In this document: positions 1 to 8,507 of the stretch, one piece after another
Position numbering within the stretch: the stretch's first letter is position 1
How the letters are laid out: the number at the start of each line of letters is the position of its first letter
Source of the DNA: 34-65-8 sp963529855
GTDB lineage: Bacteria; Pseudomonadota; Alphaproteobacteria; Sphingomonadales; Sphingomonadaceae
Length of the DNA: 64,000 nucleotides
Assembly (NCBI GenBank): GCA_963529855.1
Contig: CAURZK010000004.1
Coordinates: 186,001 to 250,000, forward strand
Direction: 5' to 3'
Made by a program: the position numbers and the translations under genes
The notes under the pieces: model-generated
The model's database searches: none
What the model was told of the DNA's origin: nothing
Seen by the model: only the letters and a program-made list of their open reading frames with translations

Positions 1-16
1 GTAGGAGTCGCGAGTT

Positions 17-1033
17 ATGGCGCTAACCGATTTCGCATATCAGGCGGTTGGCGATGTCCAGCTTGCGCTTTCCGTTTCGATCCTGTCCGACCGGCCTGCG
101 CTGCTGGCCGAATGGCATGAGGATTGCGCCGGGGCCGGGCTCTACGTGCTCCATGCTGGCCGTCTGGCCGAATTCGGCGATGGTGGTGAGGTTCGGCCCC
201 TGGGCGACGTGGTGCTGGTCGATTGTCCCGATGCGCGCGGCGGCGGCCTGGCGGCGCTCGCGCGGATCGACATGCGCGCGGCCCGTGCCGGTGCGCAGCT
301 GGTGGTGGCGACCAGTCGGGGTTCGCTCGACGCGGTGTTCGGGTGCCTCGACCAGTCCCGCCCCGAAATTCTCGTCGACCCCTCACGCGGGGAACGTGCC
401 GCGGTGTTGGGGCGGATAATGGCAGGCAAACCCAACGCGCGCCTGCGCGACCTTTCCGAAGATGACCGTCTGACGTTGCTCCGGTTGACCGAACAGGTGG
501 GCCAGCTGGCCGAGCGGCTGGAGCGGCTCGGCCATCCTGCAACCAGCGCCGACGGGTCTGCTTTCCGTTTCGAGACGCCGGGCAGCGCATTCCATGGTTT
601 CGGCCGGGACGATGGCGGCGCGAGCGCATTGCGCCGGGCGCGGCCGCCGCTCCCCGACCCGCGGCTGGTTCGGCGGATCATCCGGCACCGCCAGATGCGC
701 AGCCGATACTTCGACAGCGCGCTGTTCGCCGATCCCGCGTGGGACATCCTGCTGGACCTGACTGCGGCGCGGGCCGAACACTTGCGCGTGTCGGTGACCA
801 GCCTGTGCATCGCCAGTGGCGTTCCGCCCACGACTGCGCTCCGCTGGATCGGCCAGATGATCGACGCAGGTCTTCTTGAACGGGTGGAAGACGAGACGGA
901 CCGCCGCCGCGCCTTCATCGCGCTGACTGACAAGGCGGCCGATGCAATGGCCCGCTATTTCGCCGATCTGGAAAGCGAAGCTTCCAAGCTCGTATCTAAT
1001 CAGCACGATCCCAAGACGACCTCGGTCGCCTGA
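17..1033 (+). CDS. Winged-helix (MarR-like) DNA-binding protein
   Basis: The 338-residue protein ends in a winged-helix domain (about residues 230-320). Its helix-turn-helix includes SVTSLCIASGVPPTTALRWI, followed by a wing with DETDRRRAFIALTD, as in MarR-type regulators. The first 150 residues form alternating beta/alpha segments with an Asp after a hydrophobic strand (VLVDCPD) and a later Thr (VVATSRG); this looks like a degenerate response-regulator receiver fold, which is my inference. A GTAGGAG ribosome-binding site lies just before the ATG. It converges with the siroheme gene 8 bp downstream. Its target is unknown, and a transcriptional role is assigned from the C-terminal domain only. 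Confidence 0.75.
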   Translation: MALTDFAYQAVGDVQLALSVSILSDRPALLAEWHEDCAGAGLYVLHAGRLAEFGDGGEVRPLGDVVLVDCPDARGGGLAALARIDMRAARAGAQLVVATSRGSLDAVFGCLDQSRPEILVDPSRGERAAVLGRIMAGKPNARLRDLSEDDRLTLLRLTEQVGQLAERLERLGHPATSADGSAFRFETPGSAFHGFGRDDGGASALRRARPPLPDPRLVRRIIRHRQMRSRYFDSALFADPAWDILLDLTAARAEHLRVSVTSLCIASGVPPTTALRWIGQMIDAGLLERVEDETDRRRAFIALTDKAADAMARYFADLESEASKLVSNQHDPKTTSVA

Positions 1034-1041
1034 TCGGCGGG

Positions 1042-1830
1042 TCAGAAAGGCTTGGCGGCGCGGCGCAGAATGACCGTGGCACCCGCGGCCGGAATTTGCG
1101 CAGGCCAGGGGCGGCGCTCGGCATCGGCCCGGGCACGGGCAAGGATCGCCGGCGCAACATCGGTGTCGTGCAGCACGACATCGGCTTCGCCCAGCAAACG
1201 TGCCTGCCGCAAGGTAAGGTCATCGGGGTCATTGCTTGTCAGCACGATGTCGGCACAGGTGCCCGGCTGCGCCATCTCGTCCGTCGCCAGCCACCGGTCG
1301 ACCGCCTGCCCATCATGTTCGCGCAAGGGATCGAGCGCGCCCCCTTCGGACAGCGCAGCGTCGATCGCGCGGCGCCGGGTATCTCCATCGGGCCAGCGTT
1401 GACGTATCGCGGTGCGGCTCTCGCGCAGTTTTTCCGCCAGCACGCCCAGCGAGGCAGGCAGGATCCGCTCCAGCCGCAGCCGCAATTGCTTGGCCAGGCC
1501 AGCAGAGGCGCCCGCTGTCCCGACCGCGATCAGCACGGGATCCCGGTCGAGGATGCTGGGGAGGGTAAAGTCGCACAGGTCGGGCCGGTCCGCGACATTG
1601 ACCAGCAGCCCGCGCGCCCTAAGCCGGCGGGCCGCCGCTTCGGCCTCCCGGTCATCGTCCAGCGCCACGAACGCGAGCCGCGCGTGATGTGCTTCGGTTT
1701 CGGCGCAGCACGATGCGCCCGCGCGCTCGATCAGTCGCCGCTTGGCATCGGCCATCGTCCCCGTGCCGACCAGCACCACGCGCGTTCCGCGAACGCGGTG
1801 GAACAGCGGCAGGCTTTCTAGTCCAGCCAC
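1042..1830 (-). CDS. Precorrin-2 dehydrogenase/ferrochelatase-like protein (CysG N-terminal part)
   Basis: The N-terminal 150 residues match the CysG-A/Met8 fold: a Rossmann strand with VVLVGTGTMADAKRR, the NVADRPDLCDFTLPS segment that in CysG carries the catalytic Asp, and GTAGASAGLAKQLR in place of the usual STGGKSPALA. Such enzymes oxidise precorrin-2 to sirohydrochlorin and insert iron to make siroheme for sulfite or nitrite reductase. After residue about 195 a piece resembling the start of the uroporphyrinogen-III methyltransferase domain follows (DDLTLRQARLLGEADVVLHD), but the protein stops 45 residues later, so the methyltransferase catalytic body is missing. The start overlaps lysA by 13 bp, so the two are probably co-transcribed. 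Confidence 0.8.
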   Translation of the reverse strand: MAGLESLPLFHRVRGTRVVLVGTGTMADAKRRLIERAGASCCAETEAHHARLAFVALDDDREAEAAARRLRARGLLVNVADRPDLCDFTLPSILDRDPVLIAVGTAGASAGLAKQLRLRLERILPASLGVLAEKLRESRTAIRQRWPDGDTRRRAIDAALSEGGALDPLREHDGQAVDRWLATDEMAQPGTCADIVLTSNDPDDLTLRQARLLGEADVVLHDTDVAPAILARARADAERRPWPAQIPAAGATVILRRAAKPF

Positions 1831-3092
1831 TCCGGCACCCGTTCAGCATCCATGATCGCAGCGGCATCGATCCGGTCGGCGACCACGGCAAACCGGTCGC
1901 CGTCGACCAGCACTTCGGCCACGAACCCGCGCGAATTGTAGGAGCTTGCCATGGTCGCGCCATAAGCCCCGGCGGTGCGAAACACGGCCAGCTCGCCCGA
2001 GGCGACAGCATCGCATTCCCGGTCGGTCGCAAAGGTATCGCCGGTTTCGCAGATCGGGCCGACGATGTTGGCAGTCATCCGTTCGCCCGTGGGCGCGACC
2101 GCGTCGAAATCGTGCCACGCGCCGTAAAGTGCCGGGCGCGCCAGGTCGTTCATCGCGGCATCGACGATCACGAACGGCGGGCCGTTGCCGCCGCGCTTGA
2201 CCCGCACGACGCGGGTCAGCAGCACGCCAGCATTGCCCGCGATCACCCGCCCCGGTTCGAACGTCAGCTGCACGTTCCAGCCCGCTGTCGCGCGCGCGAC
2301 CATCGCGCCGTATTCCGCGGGTGAGGGCATGACGTCGCCGGTCTTGTAAGGCACCCCAAGCCCGCCGCCCAGATCGACATGCGTAACGGCGTGACCGGCC
2401 GCGCGCAGATCGGCCACAAGTGTGCCGACCTTGGCAAAGGCTGTTTCCAGCGGTTCGAGATCGCTCAACTGGCTACCGATGTGGATCGCCACGCCGCGCA
2501 GGTTAAGCCCTTCCAGGCTCGCCAGCTCGCCATAAACCTCCGCCGCGCGCATCAAGGGCACGCCGAACTTGTTCTCCGCCTTGCCGGTCGAGATCTTGGC
2601 GTGCGTTTTCGCGTCGACATCGGGATTTACGCGCAGGCACGCAGGTGCCGCGATACCGCGCGCCGCGGCAAGACCGGCCAGTTCGCGGCCTTCTTCGCGC
2701 GATTCGATGTTGAACTGGCCAATGCCGGTATCGAGGCCCAGCTCCAGCTCGGCCCGGGTCTTCCCCACGCCTGAAAACACGATCTTTTCCGGCGCCATGC
2801 CCGCGGCGAGAGCCCGGCGGAGCTCGCCACCGGAAACCACGTCGGCGCCAAAACCCTGGCGCTGCAGCACGCGCAGCACGGCGAGATTGGGGTTGGACTT
2901 CACCGCGAAGGCGATCAGCGGCTCCTGCCCGCCAGCGCCCAGCGGCGCCAGCGCCTCGCGAAACACGCGCGCATGGCGTTCCAGCGTGGCGCGGGAATAG
3001 ACATAGACCGGGGTGCCGACTTCCTCTGCGATGCGCGGCAGGGGCACGTCTTCGGCGTGAAGTACGCCGTCGATCAGGCGAAAATGATCCAT
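1818..3092 (-). CDS. lysA: Diaminopimelate decarboxylase
   Basis: This 424-residue enzyme carries out the last step of lysine synthesis, decarboxylating meso-diaminopimelate with pyridoxal phosphate. The PLP lysine is K65 in FAVKSNPN, the glycine-rich phosphate loop is DLGGGLGVPY, and the conserved CETGDTF motif near residue 350 supplies the active-site Cys from the partner subunit. Length and architecture (alternating-racemase barrel then beta domain) are normal. It follows argH and a small lipoprotein gene on the same strand, the common proteobacterial order argH-lptM-lysA, and runs into the siroheme gene. Confidence 0.97.
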   Translation of the reverse strand: MDHFRLIDGVLHAEDVPLPRIAEEVGTPVYVYSRATLERHARVFREALAPLGAGGQEPLIAFAVKSNPNLAVLRVLQRQGFGADVVSGGELRRALAAGMAPEKIVFSGVGKTRAELELGLDTGIGQFNIESREEGRELAGLAAARGIAAPACLRVNPDVDAKTHAKISTGKAENKFGVPLMRAAEVYGELASLEGLNLRGVAIHIGSQLSDLEPLETAFAKVGTLVADLRAAGHAVTHVDLGGGLGVPYKTGDVMPSPAEYGAMVARATAGWNVQLTFEPGRVIAGNAGVLLTRVVRVKRGGNGPPFVIVDAAMNDLARPALYGAWHDFDAVAPTGERMTANIVGPICETGDTFATDRECDAVASGELAVFRTAGAYGATMASSYNSRGFVAEVLVDGDRFAVVADRIDAAAIMDAERVPEWLD

Positions 3093-3104
3093 CGTCGGCT
3101 CAGC

Positions 3105-3356
3105 TCATTCGGGGGGGAGGTCGAACGGATCGTCTTCGCGCTCTTCCGAACGGCGGCGCAGTTCGACGTTACGTTCCGGCGCGGCCTGCGGGGTCGGCTC
3201 GAGCAGTTCGTCCACCGTCTTGGGCTCAGCTGCACCGATCGGCGCAACCGGCAGCCTCTGCCCCGGGCGTGGTTCGAGCGCAGCCCGCTGCCCGCAGGCG
3301 GAAAGCAGGGCAACAGCGGCAATGGCGGCGGCAGGGGCGATCGAACGGCGCATCAT
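3105..3356 (-). CDS. Small LptM-like lipoprotein
   Basis: This 83-residue lipoprotein has a short signal (MMRRSIAPAAAIAAVALLSA) ending in the lipobox LLSAC, followed by CGQRAALEPRPG and a hydrophilic, acidic tail (EEREDDPFDLPPE). Its place between argH and lysA is that of LptM/YifL, which in Escherichia coli binds the LptD-LptE translocon and helps its disulfide maturation. That function is inferred from position and the short lipoprotein form; sequence identity to LptM is weak and the tail is longer. The start overlaps the argH stop as ATGA. Confidence 0.75.
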   Translation of the reverse strand: MMRRSIAPAAAIAAVALLSACGQRAALEPRPGQRLPVAPIGAAEPKTVDELLEPTPQAAPERNVELRRRSEEREDDPFDLPPE

Positions 3357-4729
3357 TCCTCCATCCCCAGCGCCTTGCGCGCCGCGGCGACCTGTTCCCG
3401 TACCCGCTCGGGCGCGGTTCCGCCATAGCTGGCGCGCGACGCGACCGAGGCATCGACCGACAGTGCGGCAAACACGCGCGCGTCGATCCGCGCATCGATG
3501 GCCTGCAAATCGGCCAGCGGCAGAGCGTCCAGCGCCAGCCCCCGGCTCTCCGCCAGCTTGACCGCGGCCCCGGTGATGTGGTGCGCCTCGCGGAACGGAA
3601 TGTCGGCTTCGCGCACCAGCCAGTCGGCAAGATCCGTCGCGGTGGCATAGCCAAGCTCGGCCGCCGCGCGCATCCGCTCGGTACGGAACTCGGTGTCGGC
3701 GATCATGCCGGTCATCGCCGCGATCGACAGCGCCAGCAGCCCCGCCGCCTCGAACACCGGCGGCTTGTCGTCCTGCATGTCCTTCGAATATGCGAGCGGC
3801 AGGCCCTTCATCGTCACCGACAGTGCGGTGAGGCAACCAAGGATGCGCCCCGCGTGCCCGCGCACCAGTTCCGCCGCGTCAGGATTCTTCTTCTGCGGCA
3901 TTATGGAACTGCCGGTGCTGAGCGCATCGGGCAGGTGGAGAAAGCCATAGGGCTGGCTCGCCCAGATGATCAGTTCCTCGGCAAGGCGGCTGAGGTGCAG
4001 GGCGCAACTGCTCGCCGCCTGCAGGTAATCGAGCGCGAAATCGCGGTCGGATACCGCGTCGAGGCTGTTGGCGGTTGGCCGGTCGAACCCCAGCGCCGCG
4101 CTGGTGGCATCCCGGTCGATCGGAAACCCGGTCCCGGCCAGCGCCGCGCTGCCGAGGGGGCATTCGTTCATCCGCGCGCGCGCATCGGCAAAGCGGCTGC
4201 GATCGCGGCGGAACATCTCGAAATAGGCGAGCAGGTGGTGGCCCAGCGTCACCGGCTGCGCGGTCTGCAGGTGCGTGAAGCCCGGCATCACGCTGCCTGC
4301 GTGTTCGCCTGCCCGCGTCACCAGCGTGCGCTGCAATTCGGCAAGGCCCGCGTCGGCGTCGTCGATCGCCTGGCGCACCCACAGGCGGAAATCGGTTGCT
4401 ACCTGGTCGTTGCGGCTGCGCGCCGTGTGGAGCCTGCCCGCGGCGGGGCCGACGAGTTCGGCAAGGCGGCCCTCCACGGTCATGTGGATGTCTTCCAGCG
4501 CCCAGTCTTCCGGCACGCCGTCGCGTTCGTATTCGGCGGCGATCGTATCGAGCCCGTCGCCGATCGCGCGCGCATCGTCCGCGCTGACGATCCCTTGCGC
4601 GGCCAGCATCGCGACATGCGCCTTGGACCCGGCGATGTCCTGCCGCCACAGCGCCTTATCGAACGGGATCGAGGCGTTGATTTCGCGCATGATGGCGCTA
4701 GGGCCAGCAGCGAACCTGCCGCCCCACAT
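3353..4729 (-). CDS. argH: Argininosuccinate lyase
   Basis: ArgH splits argininosuccinate into arginine and fumarate. The 458-residue protein begins with the family-typical MWGGRF and holds the fumarase/lyase signature GSSIMPQKKNP in the flexible loop with the catalytic Ser, plus the conserved HTARSRNDQ and PGFTHLQTAQP blocks. I chose the ATG at 4729 because MWGGRF is the usual N-terminus; a GTG at 4768 would add 13 residues and overlap the divergent thioredoxin gene. It is first in a minus-strand run with the lipoprotein gene, lysA and the siroheme gene. Confidence 0.96.
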   Translation of the reverse strand: MWGGRFAAGPSAIMREINASIPFDKALWRQDIAGSKAHVAMLAAQGIVSADDARAIGDGLDTIAAEYERDGVPEDWALEDIHMTVEGRLAELVGPAAGRLHTARSRNDQVATDFRLWVRQAIDDADAGLAELQRTLVTRAGEHAGSVMPGFTHLQTAQPVTLGHHLLAYFEMFRRDRSRFADARARMNECPLGSAALAGTGFPIDRDATSAALGFDRPTANSLDAVSDRDFALDYLQAASSCALHLSRLAEELIIWASQPYGFLHLPDALSTGSSIMPQKKNPDAAELVRGHAGRILGCLTALSVTMKGLPLAYSKDMQDDKPPVFEAAGLLALSIAAMTGMIADTEFRTERMRAAAELGYATATDLADWLVREADIPFREAHHITGAAVKLAESRGLALDALPLADLQAIDARIDARVFAALSVDASVASRASYGGTAPERVREQVAAARKALGMEE

Positions 4730-4745
4730 CCGGTTGGAGCCTGCC

Positions 4746-5312
4746 TTGTCGTTCCGTTCTTCGCTCACGCTCGCTGCCTTGGCCACCCTGCTGCTGGGCG
4801 GCTGCGATAGGCAAGCGGCCGACCCGGCGCAAGGCGAGGGCACGTTGGCGGCCGACAAGCAGGTCTTGCCCGGCGAAATCGACCGGGCCAATGCAGGGGC
4901 GCTGATGCCGGCGCTGACCGTACGCGATGGCAAGGGCGGTGAACTGAACCTCGGCGCACTGCAGGGGCAGCCGGTCCTGCTCAACCTGTGGGCGACCTGG
5001 TGCGCGCCATGCGTGGTGGAAATGCCGCAGCTCGACGAACTGGCGGGCGAACTCGATGGATCGGTGCGGGTCGTGACCGTCAGCCAGGACATGCAGGGGG
5101 CGGCGGCGGTCGATCCGTTTTTTGCCAAGGGCGGCTATCGCCATCTCGAGCCGTGGCTGGATCAGGACGGCGCGCTGGCTTTCAAGGTTGAAAGCGACGT
5201 GCTTCCGACGACGATCCTCTACGATGCGATGGGCCGCGAGGTCTGGCGCGTGGTCGGCGAATACGACTGGTCGAGCGCGGCGGCGCGCGAGGCAGTGGCG
5301 GAAGCTGGCTAA
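4746..5312 (+). CDS. TlpA-type thiol-disulfide lipoprotein
   Basis: This thioredoxin-fold protein of 188 residues has the active site WCAPC (C86 and C89) and a later VLPTT with the cis-proline. The N-terminus is a lipoprotein signal with lipobox LLGGC (C20), so it is probably anchored in the periplasm. TlpA-family proteins reduce or shuffle disulfides, often for cytochrome c or CuA maturation; the substrate here is unknown. The start is taken as TTG at 4746, because it gives the signal peptide and has GGAG at 4736-4739. Only 16 bp separate it from the argH start. Confidence 0.88.
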   Translation: MSFRSSLTLAALATLLLGGCDRQAADPAQGEGTLAADKQVLPGEIDRANAGALMPALTVRDGKGGELNLGALQGQPVLLNLWATWCAPCVVEMPQLDELAGELDGSVRVVTVSQDMQGAAAVDPFFAKGGYRHLEPWLDQDGALAFKVESDVLPTTILYDAMGREVWRVVGEYDWSSAAAREAVAEAG

Positions 5313-5327
5313 GGAGGGGCAGGACGC

Positions 5328-5403
5328 TGGTGGGCGGTGACGGGCTCGAACCGCCGACCCTCTCGGTGTAAACGAGATGCTCTACCAACTGAGCTAACCG
5401 CCC
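5328..5403 (-). tRNA. tRNA-Val (anticodon TAC)
   Basis: On the minus strand the cloverleaf reads acceptor GGGCGGT paired with ACCGCCC, D arm GCTC/GAGC, anticodon stem TCTCG/CGAGA around loop TTTACAC (anticodon TAC), T arm with loop TTCGAGC, discriminator A and an encoded CCA. It lies alone between the thioredoxin and ROK kinase genes. Confidence 0.98.
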
Positions 5404-5442
5404 AGCGTCAGGCCTCGCGATTTAGCGAGGTTTGCCGGTGGG

Positions 5443-6318
5443 TCAATGGGCTGCGAGCGCCTGATCGGCCAGCATCAGCGCGCCGACGATGCCGGAATTG
5501 TCGCCCAGCGCCGGCGCCTCGATCCGGTGACGGGTCCCGCCGGGTAGATAACCTGCATCGATTCGCATCGCTTCGGCGCGAATCGCGTCCAGCAGGCCGG
5601 GCGTTTTCATCACGCCGCCACCCAGAACGACGGTCTCGACCGAGCTGAGAGCAAAGATGGTGTGGCACAACTGCGCCAGATAGCGCGCGATGATTCGATG
5701 GGCGGGGTGATCTTCGCCAAGCTGCGACAAAGGCTTGCCCCAGCGCGCCGCGATTGCCGGCCCCGACGCAAGGCCTTCCAGGCAGTCGGCATGATGGGGG
5801 CAGCTACCGGGGAAATCGTCCCCAGTGACACGTCGCGGATAGATGTGGCCCATTTCCGGATGGGCTATCCCGTGAACGGGAGCCCCGTCCAGCACCAGGC
5901 CTCCGCCGATCCCGGTCCCGATGGTGACATAGGCGAGCGATCCGGCATCGCGCCCGAACCGCGCCGCGGCCTCTGCCAGAGCGGCGCCATTCACGTCGGT
6001 ATCGAAACCGACCGGCACGCCGAACACGCGTGCGAAGTGCCCGGCCACATCCGTCCCCGCCCACCCCGGCTTCGGCGTGGCGAGGATATGGCCCCAGCGC
6101 GGCGATGTGCGATCGAGATCGGCAGGGCCGAACGTTGCGATGCCGACCGCATCGAACGGGCCATGACCAGCGAGCCATCGCGCAGCCAGGGCGAGCGTTT
6201 CCCCCGGTCCCCGCGTCGGGATTTCATTCCGCACCGCAAGTTCGTCGGGCCCGCTGCCGACGCCCAGCACGAACTTCGTGCCGCCAGCTTCGATTGCGGC
6301 CAGCTTTCGTCCCGTCAC
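5443..6318 (-). CDS. ROK-family sugar kinase (fructokinase type)
   Basis: This 291-residue ROK kinase has the N-terminal ATP loop IEAGGTKF, the sugar-site FDTDVNGAAL, the second phosphate motif IGTGIGGGLV, and the zinc-binding stretch from EMGHIYPRR to CPHHADCLEG with the expected His-Cys-His-Cys ligands. This subgroup usually phosphorylates fructose or mannose with ATP. No sugar transporter or hydrolase lies next to it, so the true substrate cannot be set. It is flanked downstream by tRNA-Val on the same strand. Confidence 0.9.
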   Translation of the reverse strand: MTGRKLAAIEAGGTKFVLGVGSGPDELAVRNEIPTRGPGETLALAARWLAGHGPFDAVGIATFGPADLDRTSPRWGHILATPKPGWAGTDVAGHFARVFGVPVGFDTDVNGAALAEAAARFGRDAGSLAYVTIGTGIGGGLVLDGAPVHGIAHPEMGHIYPRRVTGDDFPGSCPHHADCLEGLASGPAIAARWGKPLSQLGEDHPAHRIIARYLAQLCHTIFALSSVETVVLGGGVMKTPGLLDAIRAEAMRIDAGYLPGGTRHRIEAPALGDNSGIVGALMLADQALAAH

Positions 6319-6475
6319 GTCAGCACTGCAGAAAATCTGCTCAGGCGGGAGGGGTCCGGCCGGAATTCGAACGTGGTGCGCTGGATCACGCGATGATCGA
6401 TAATATGCCCCGTTGGGAAAGACCAGATGCGGGCGCGCGAACCAGCAGGGCAGTCGCCCAATTGTTATAGACTGC

Positions 6476-6514
6476 TTGCAGGGTCATTGCAGGGTCGTTG
6501 CAGGGTCGTTGCAG
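6476..6514. repeat. Tandem 11-bp direct repeats upstream of asparaginase
   Basis: Three copies of an 11-bp unit (TTGCAGGGTCA, then TTGCAGGGTCG twice) and a partial fourth TTGCAG lie head to tail, 67 bp before the asparaginase start codon, in the 262-bp intergenic region 6319-6580. One helical turn per unit would place any bound protein on one face of the DNA. Confidence 0.8.
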
Positions 6515-6580
6515 CTTCTGGCAGCGGCATTTGCCACATCCGTTTGCCCGAGATGGGGCATGACGATAGGGGGCGTGAGC

Positions 6581-7567
6581 ATGAGCGTCGCGCACATTCG
6601 CATCCTCGCCACGGGCGGCACTATCGCAGGCAGCGCTGGGTCGGCCACTGGCCGCGGTTATCGCGCTGGCCAGATCGGCATTGCGCAACTGGTCGACGCT
6701 GCCCGCGCGCTCGGCCTCGATGCAGTGCTGGAAGGCATCGAGATCGCCGCGGTCGGATCGCAGGACATTGGCTGGCCGCAATGGGAAGCGCTCCATCGCG
6801 AAATCGCCGCTGCCCACGCCGATCCTGCTGTCGACGGGGTCATCGTCACACATGGTACTGATACTGCAGAAGAAACTGCCTTCCTGCTCGACCTGACACT
6901 GCCTGCAGGCAAGCCCACCGTGCTGGTCGGCGCAATGCGCCCGGCCGATGCAGTCGGCAGCGATGGAATGCGCAATTTCGCCAATGCGGTTCGGGTCGCC
7001 GGTGATCCGCAGGCACACGGCCGCGGGGTGCTGGTGGTGATGGGCGATGCAGTCTTCGCCGCCAGCGACGTACGCAAGGCGGCAACGGCGAACATCGACG
7101 CGTTCAAGGGATTTCCGCGCGGCCCGCTAGGCCTCGTCACACCGGCGAGCCTCGACTGGTTCGGCCCCGCGGACAAGGTCGGGCAAGATGCGCGGTTTGC
7201 GTGGCCGGCAGCTCTCCCGGTGGTCGCGATCGCCTATTGCTATGCCGGCATGGACGCTTCCGCGGTCGAACTGGCATTGGCCCATGGCGCGCGGGGGATC
7301 GTGCTGGCGGGGCTGGGGCAGGGTAACGCGCCGGGTGTCGTTCTCGAAGCCCTGCAGGCAGCGGCCGCGCGCGGCGTTGCAGTGGTGCGGGCCAGCCGGG
7401 TCGACGACGGCTCGGTCGACCGCAATGTCGAGGTGGACGACGACGCGCGCGGATTCGTCGCGGCGCGGCGGCTCAATCCCCAAAAGGCCCGTATCCTGCT
7501 GCAATTGCTGATCGCAAACGGCATTCGCGACAGCGACACGATGCAAGCCGCGTTCGACCGGCGTTGA
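6581..7567 (+). CDS. L-asparaginase
   Basis: This asparaginase of 328 residues hydrolyses asparagine to aspartate and ammonia. Both catalytic signatures are present: ILATGGTIAG with nucleophile T14, and VTHGTDTAEE with T93-D94, plus VLVGAMRPADAVGSDG. No signal peptide is seen, so it is probably cytoplasmic. The start at 6581 has AGGGGG seven bases upstream; an in-frame ATG at 6560 (MTIGGVSM) is an alternative. It converges with the MpaB-family gene with 2 bp between stops. Confidence 0.92.
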   Translation: MSVAHIRILATGGTIAGSAGSATGRGYRAGQIGIAQLVDAARALGLDAVLEGIEIAAVGSQDIGWPQWEALHREIAAAHADPAVDGVIVTHGTDTAEETAFLLDLTLPAGKPTVLVGAMRPADAVGSDGMRNFANAVRVAGDPQAHGRGVLVVMGDAVFAASDVRKAATANIDAFKGFPRGPLGLVTPASLDWFGPADKVGQDARFAWPAALPVVAIAYCYAGMDASAVELALAHGARGIVLAGLGQGNAPGVVLEALQAAAARGVAVVRASRVDDGSVDRNVEVDDDARGFVAARRLNPQKARILLQLLIANGIRDSDTMQAAFDRR

Positions 7568-7569
7568 CC

Positions 7570-8415
7570 CTAGCGCTGGCGAAAGGCCCAGCGCAGCGTC
7601 TTGCCCATGCCCCAGGTCGCCGCCCGTGCAGGGATTGCGGCAAGGCCTGGCCTCTCGAGCGCCAGCATCGACCGCGCGAAAGGCGGCAGCAATGCGACCG
7701 CTTCGGCGCCCAGCATGGCCTGAACGGCCGGCGGGGCGCCCTCCGGTTTCTGGCTCAGGACCAGTTGCGCGATTTCGCGTGCCTCTGCCGATGCGCGCAG
7801 GTCCGTGCGCAGGTCGCGGAACAGAATCTCCGCCTCGCGCTGGCTCTCCGGCACGGGATCGGCGCCGAGCGCGCGTGCGATCACCGCGAACTGGCGATAG
7901 TATTCGTCCTGTTCCGCGTTGGGCATGTCGGGCCGGACGTGCCGCAGATAGGCCGCGAGAAAGCTGGTCGATTCCGCCACATGGACCCACGCCAGGGTGC
8001 GCGGGTTTGTCGCGGCGTAGGCGGTACCATCAGGCAGAACGCCGCTTACCGCGCCATGTATCCGGTTAACCCGGTCGATAGCCGACATGGCGTCGTCCCG
8101 GTGGCCGAACGTCGTGACCGCAATAAACCGCGCGGTGCGCCGCAGCCGGCCGTGCATGTCGGCGCGGAAATTGGAATGGTCGAGCACGCCCTGCAGCGCA
8201 TGCGGATGGAGCATCTGCAGCAGCAGGCCCCGGATGCCTCCCACCATCATCGACACCACGTCGGCATGGACCATGCGGATCGGCGAATCGCGTGCGAACA
8301 GCGCCTCGTCGGAGATTGGCACCGGCGCTTCGCCGCCCTCTACGTCGTTGAACACGCCGCGCACGGTCTCGACCAGTTTGCGGCGCAGGATTTCGGCGGG
8401 ATCGGGTCGAGCCAT
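7570..8415 (-). CDS. MpaB/DUF2236-family oxygenase-like protein
   Basis: The 281-residue protein belongs to the oxygenase MpaB (DUF2236) family. Seen here are the QMLHPHALQGVLDHSNF block, the RVNRIHGAVSG segment and NPRTLAWVHVAES, whose His-rich positions correspond to those that bind heme in latex-clearing protein and related members. Characterised relatives are heme-dependent oxygenases (rubber cleavage, mycophenolic acid side-chain cleavage) or tRNA-cyclodipeptide modifiers, but most bacterial members have no assigned substrate, and none can be inferred here. It is divergent from cobS across a 92-bp gap. Confidence 0.8.
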   Translation of the reverse strand: MARPDPAEILRRKLVETVRGVFNDVEGGEAPVPISDEALFARDSPIRMVHADVVSMMVGGIRGLLLQMLHPHALQGVLDHSNFRADMHGRLRRTARFIAVTTFGHRDDAMSAIDRVNRIHGAVSGVLPDGTAYAATNPRTLAWVHVAESTSFLAAYLRHVRPDMPNAEQDEYYRQFAVIARALGADPVPESQREAEILFRDLRTDLRASAEAREIAQLVLSQKPEGAPPAVQAMLGAEAVALLPPFARSMLALERPGLAAIPARAATWGMGKTLRWAFRQR

Positions 8416-8507
8416 CGCGGTTCAATATAGGTGCTGTGCGCCCATTGAAAATGTTGCCGTGCGCGCGCTTGCGGCACGCCCACTGCACGGCTAGGCATCG
8501 GCGCGGA

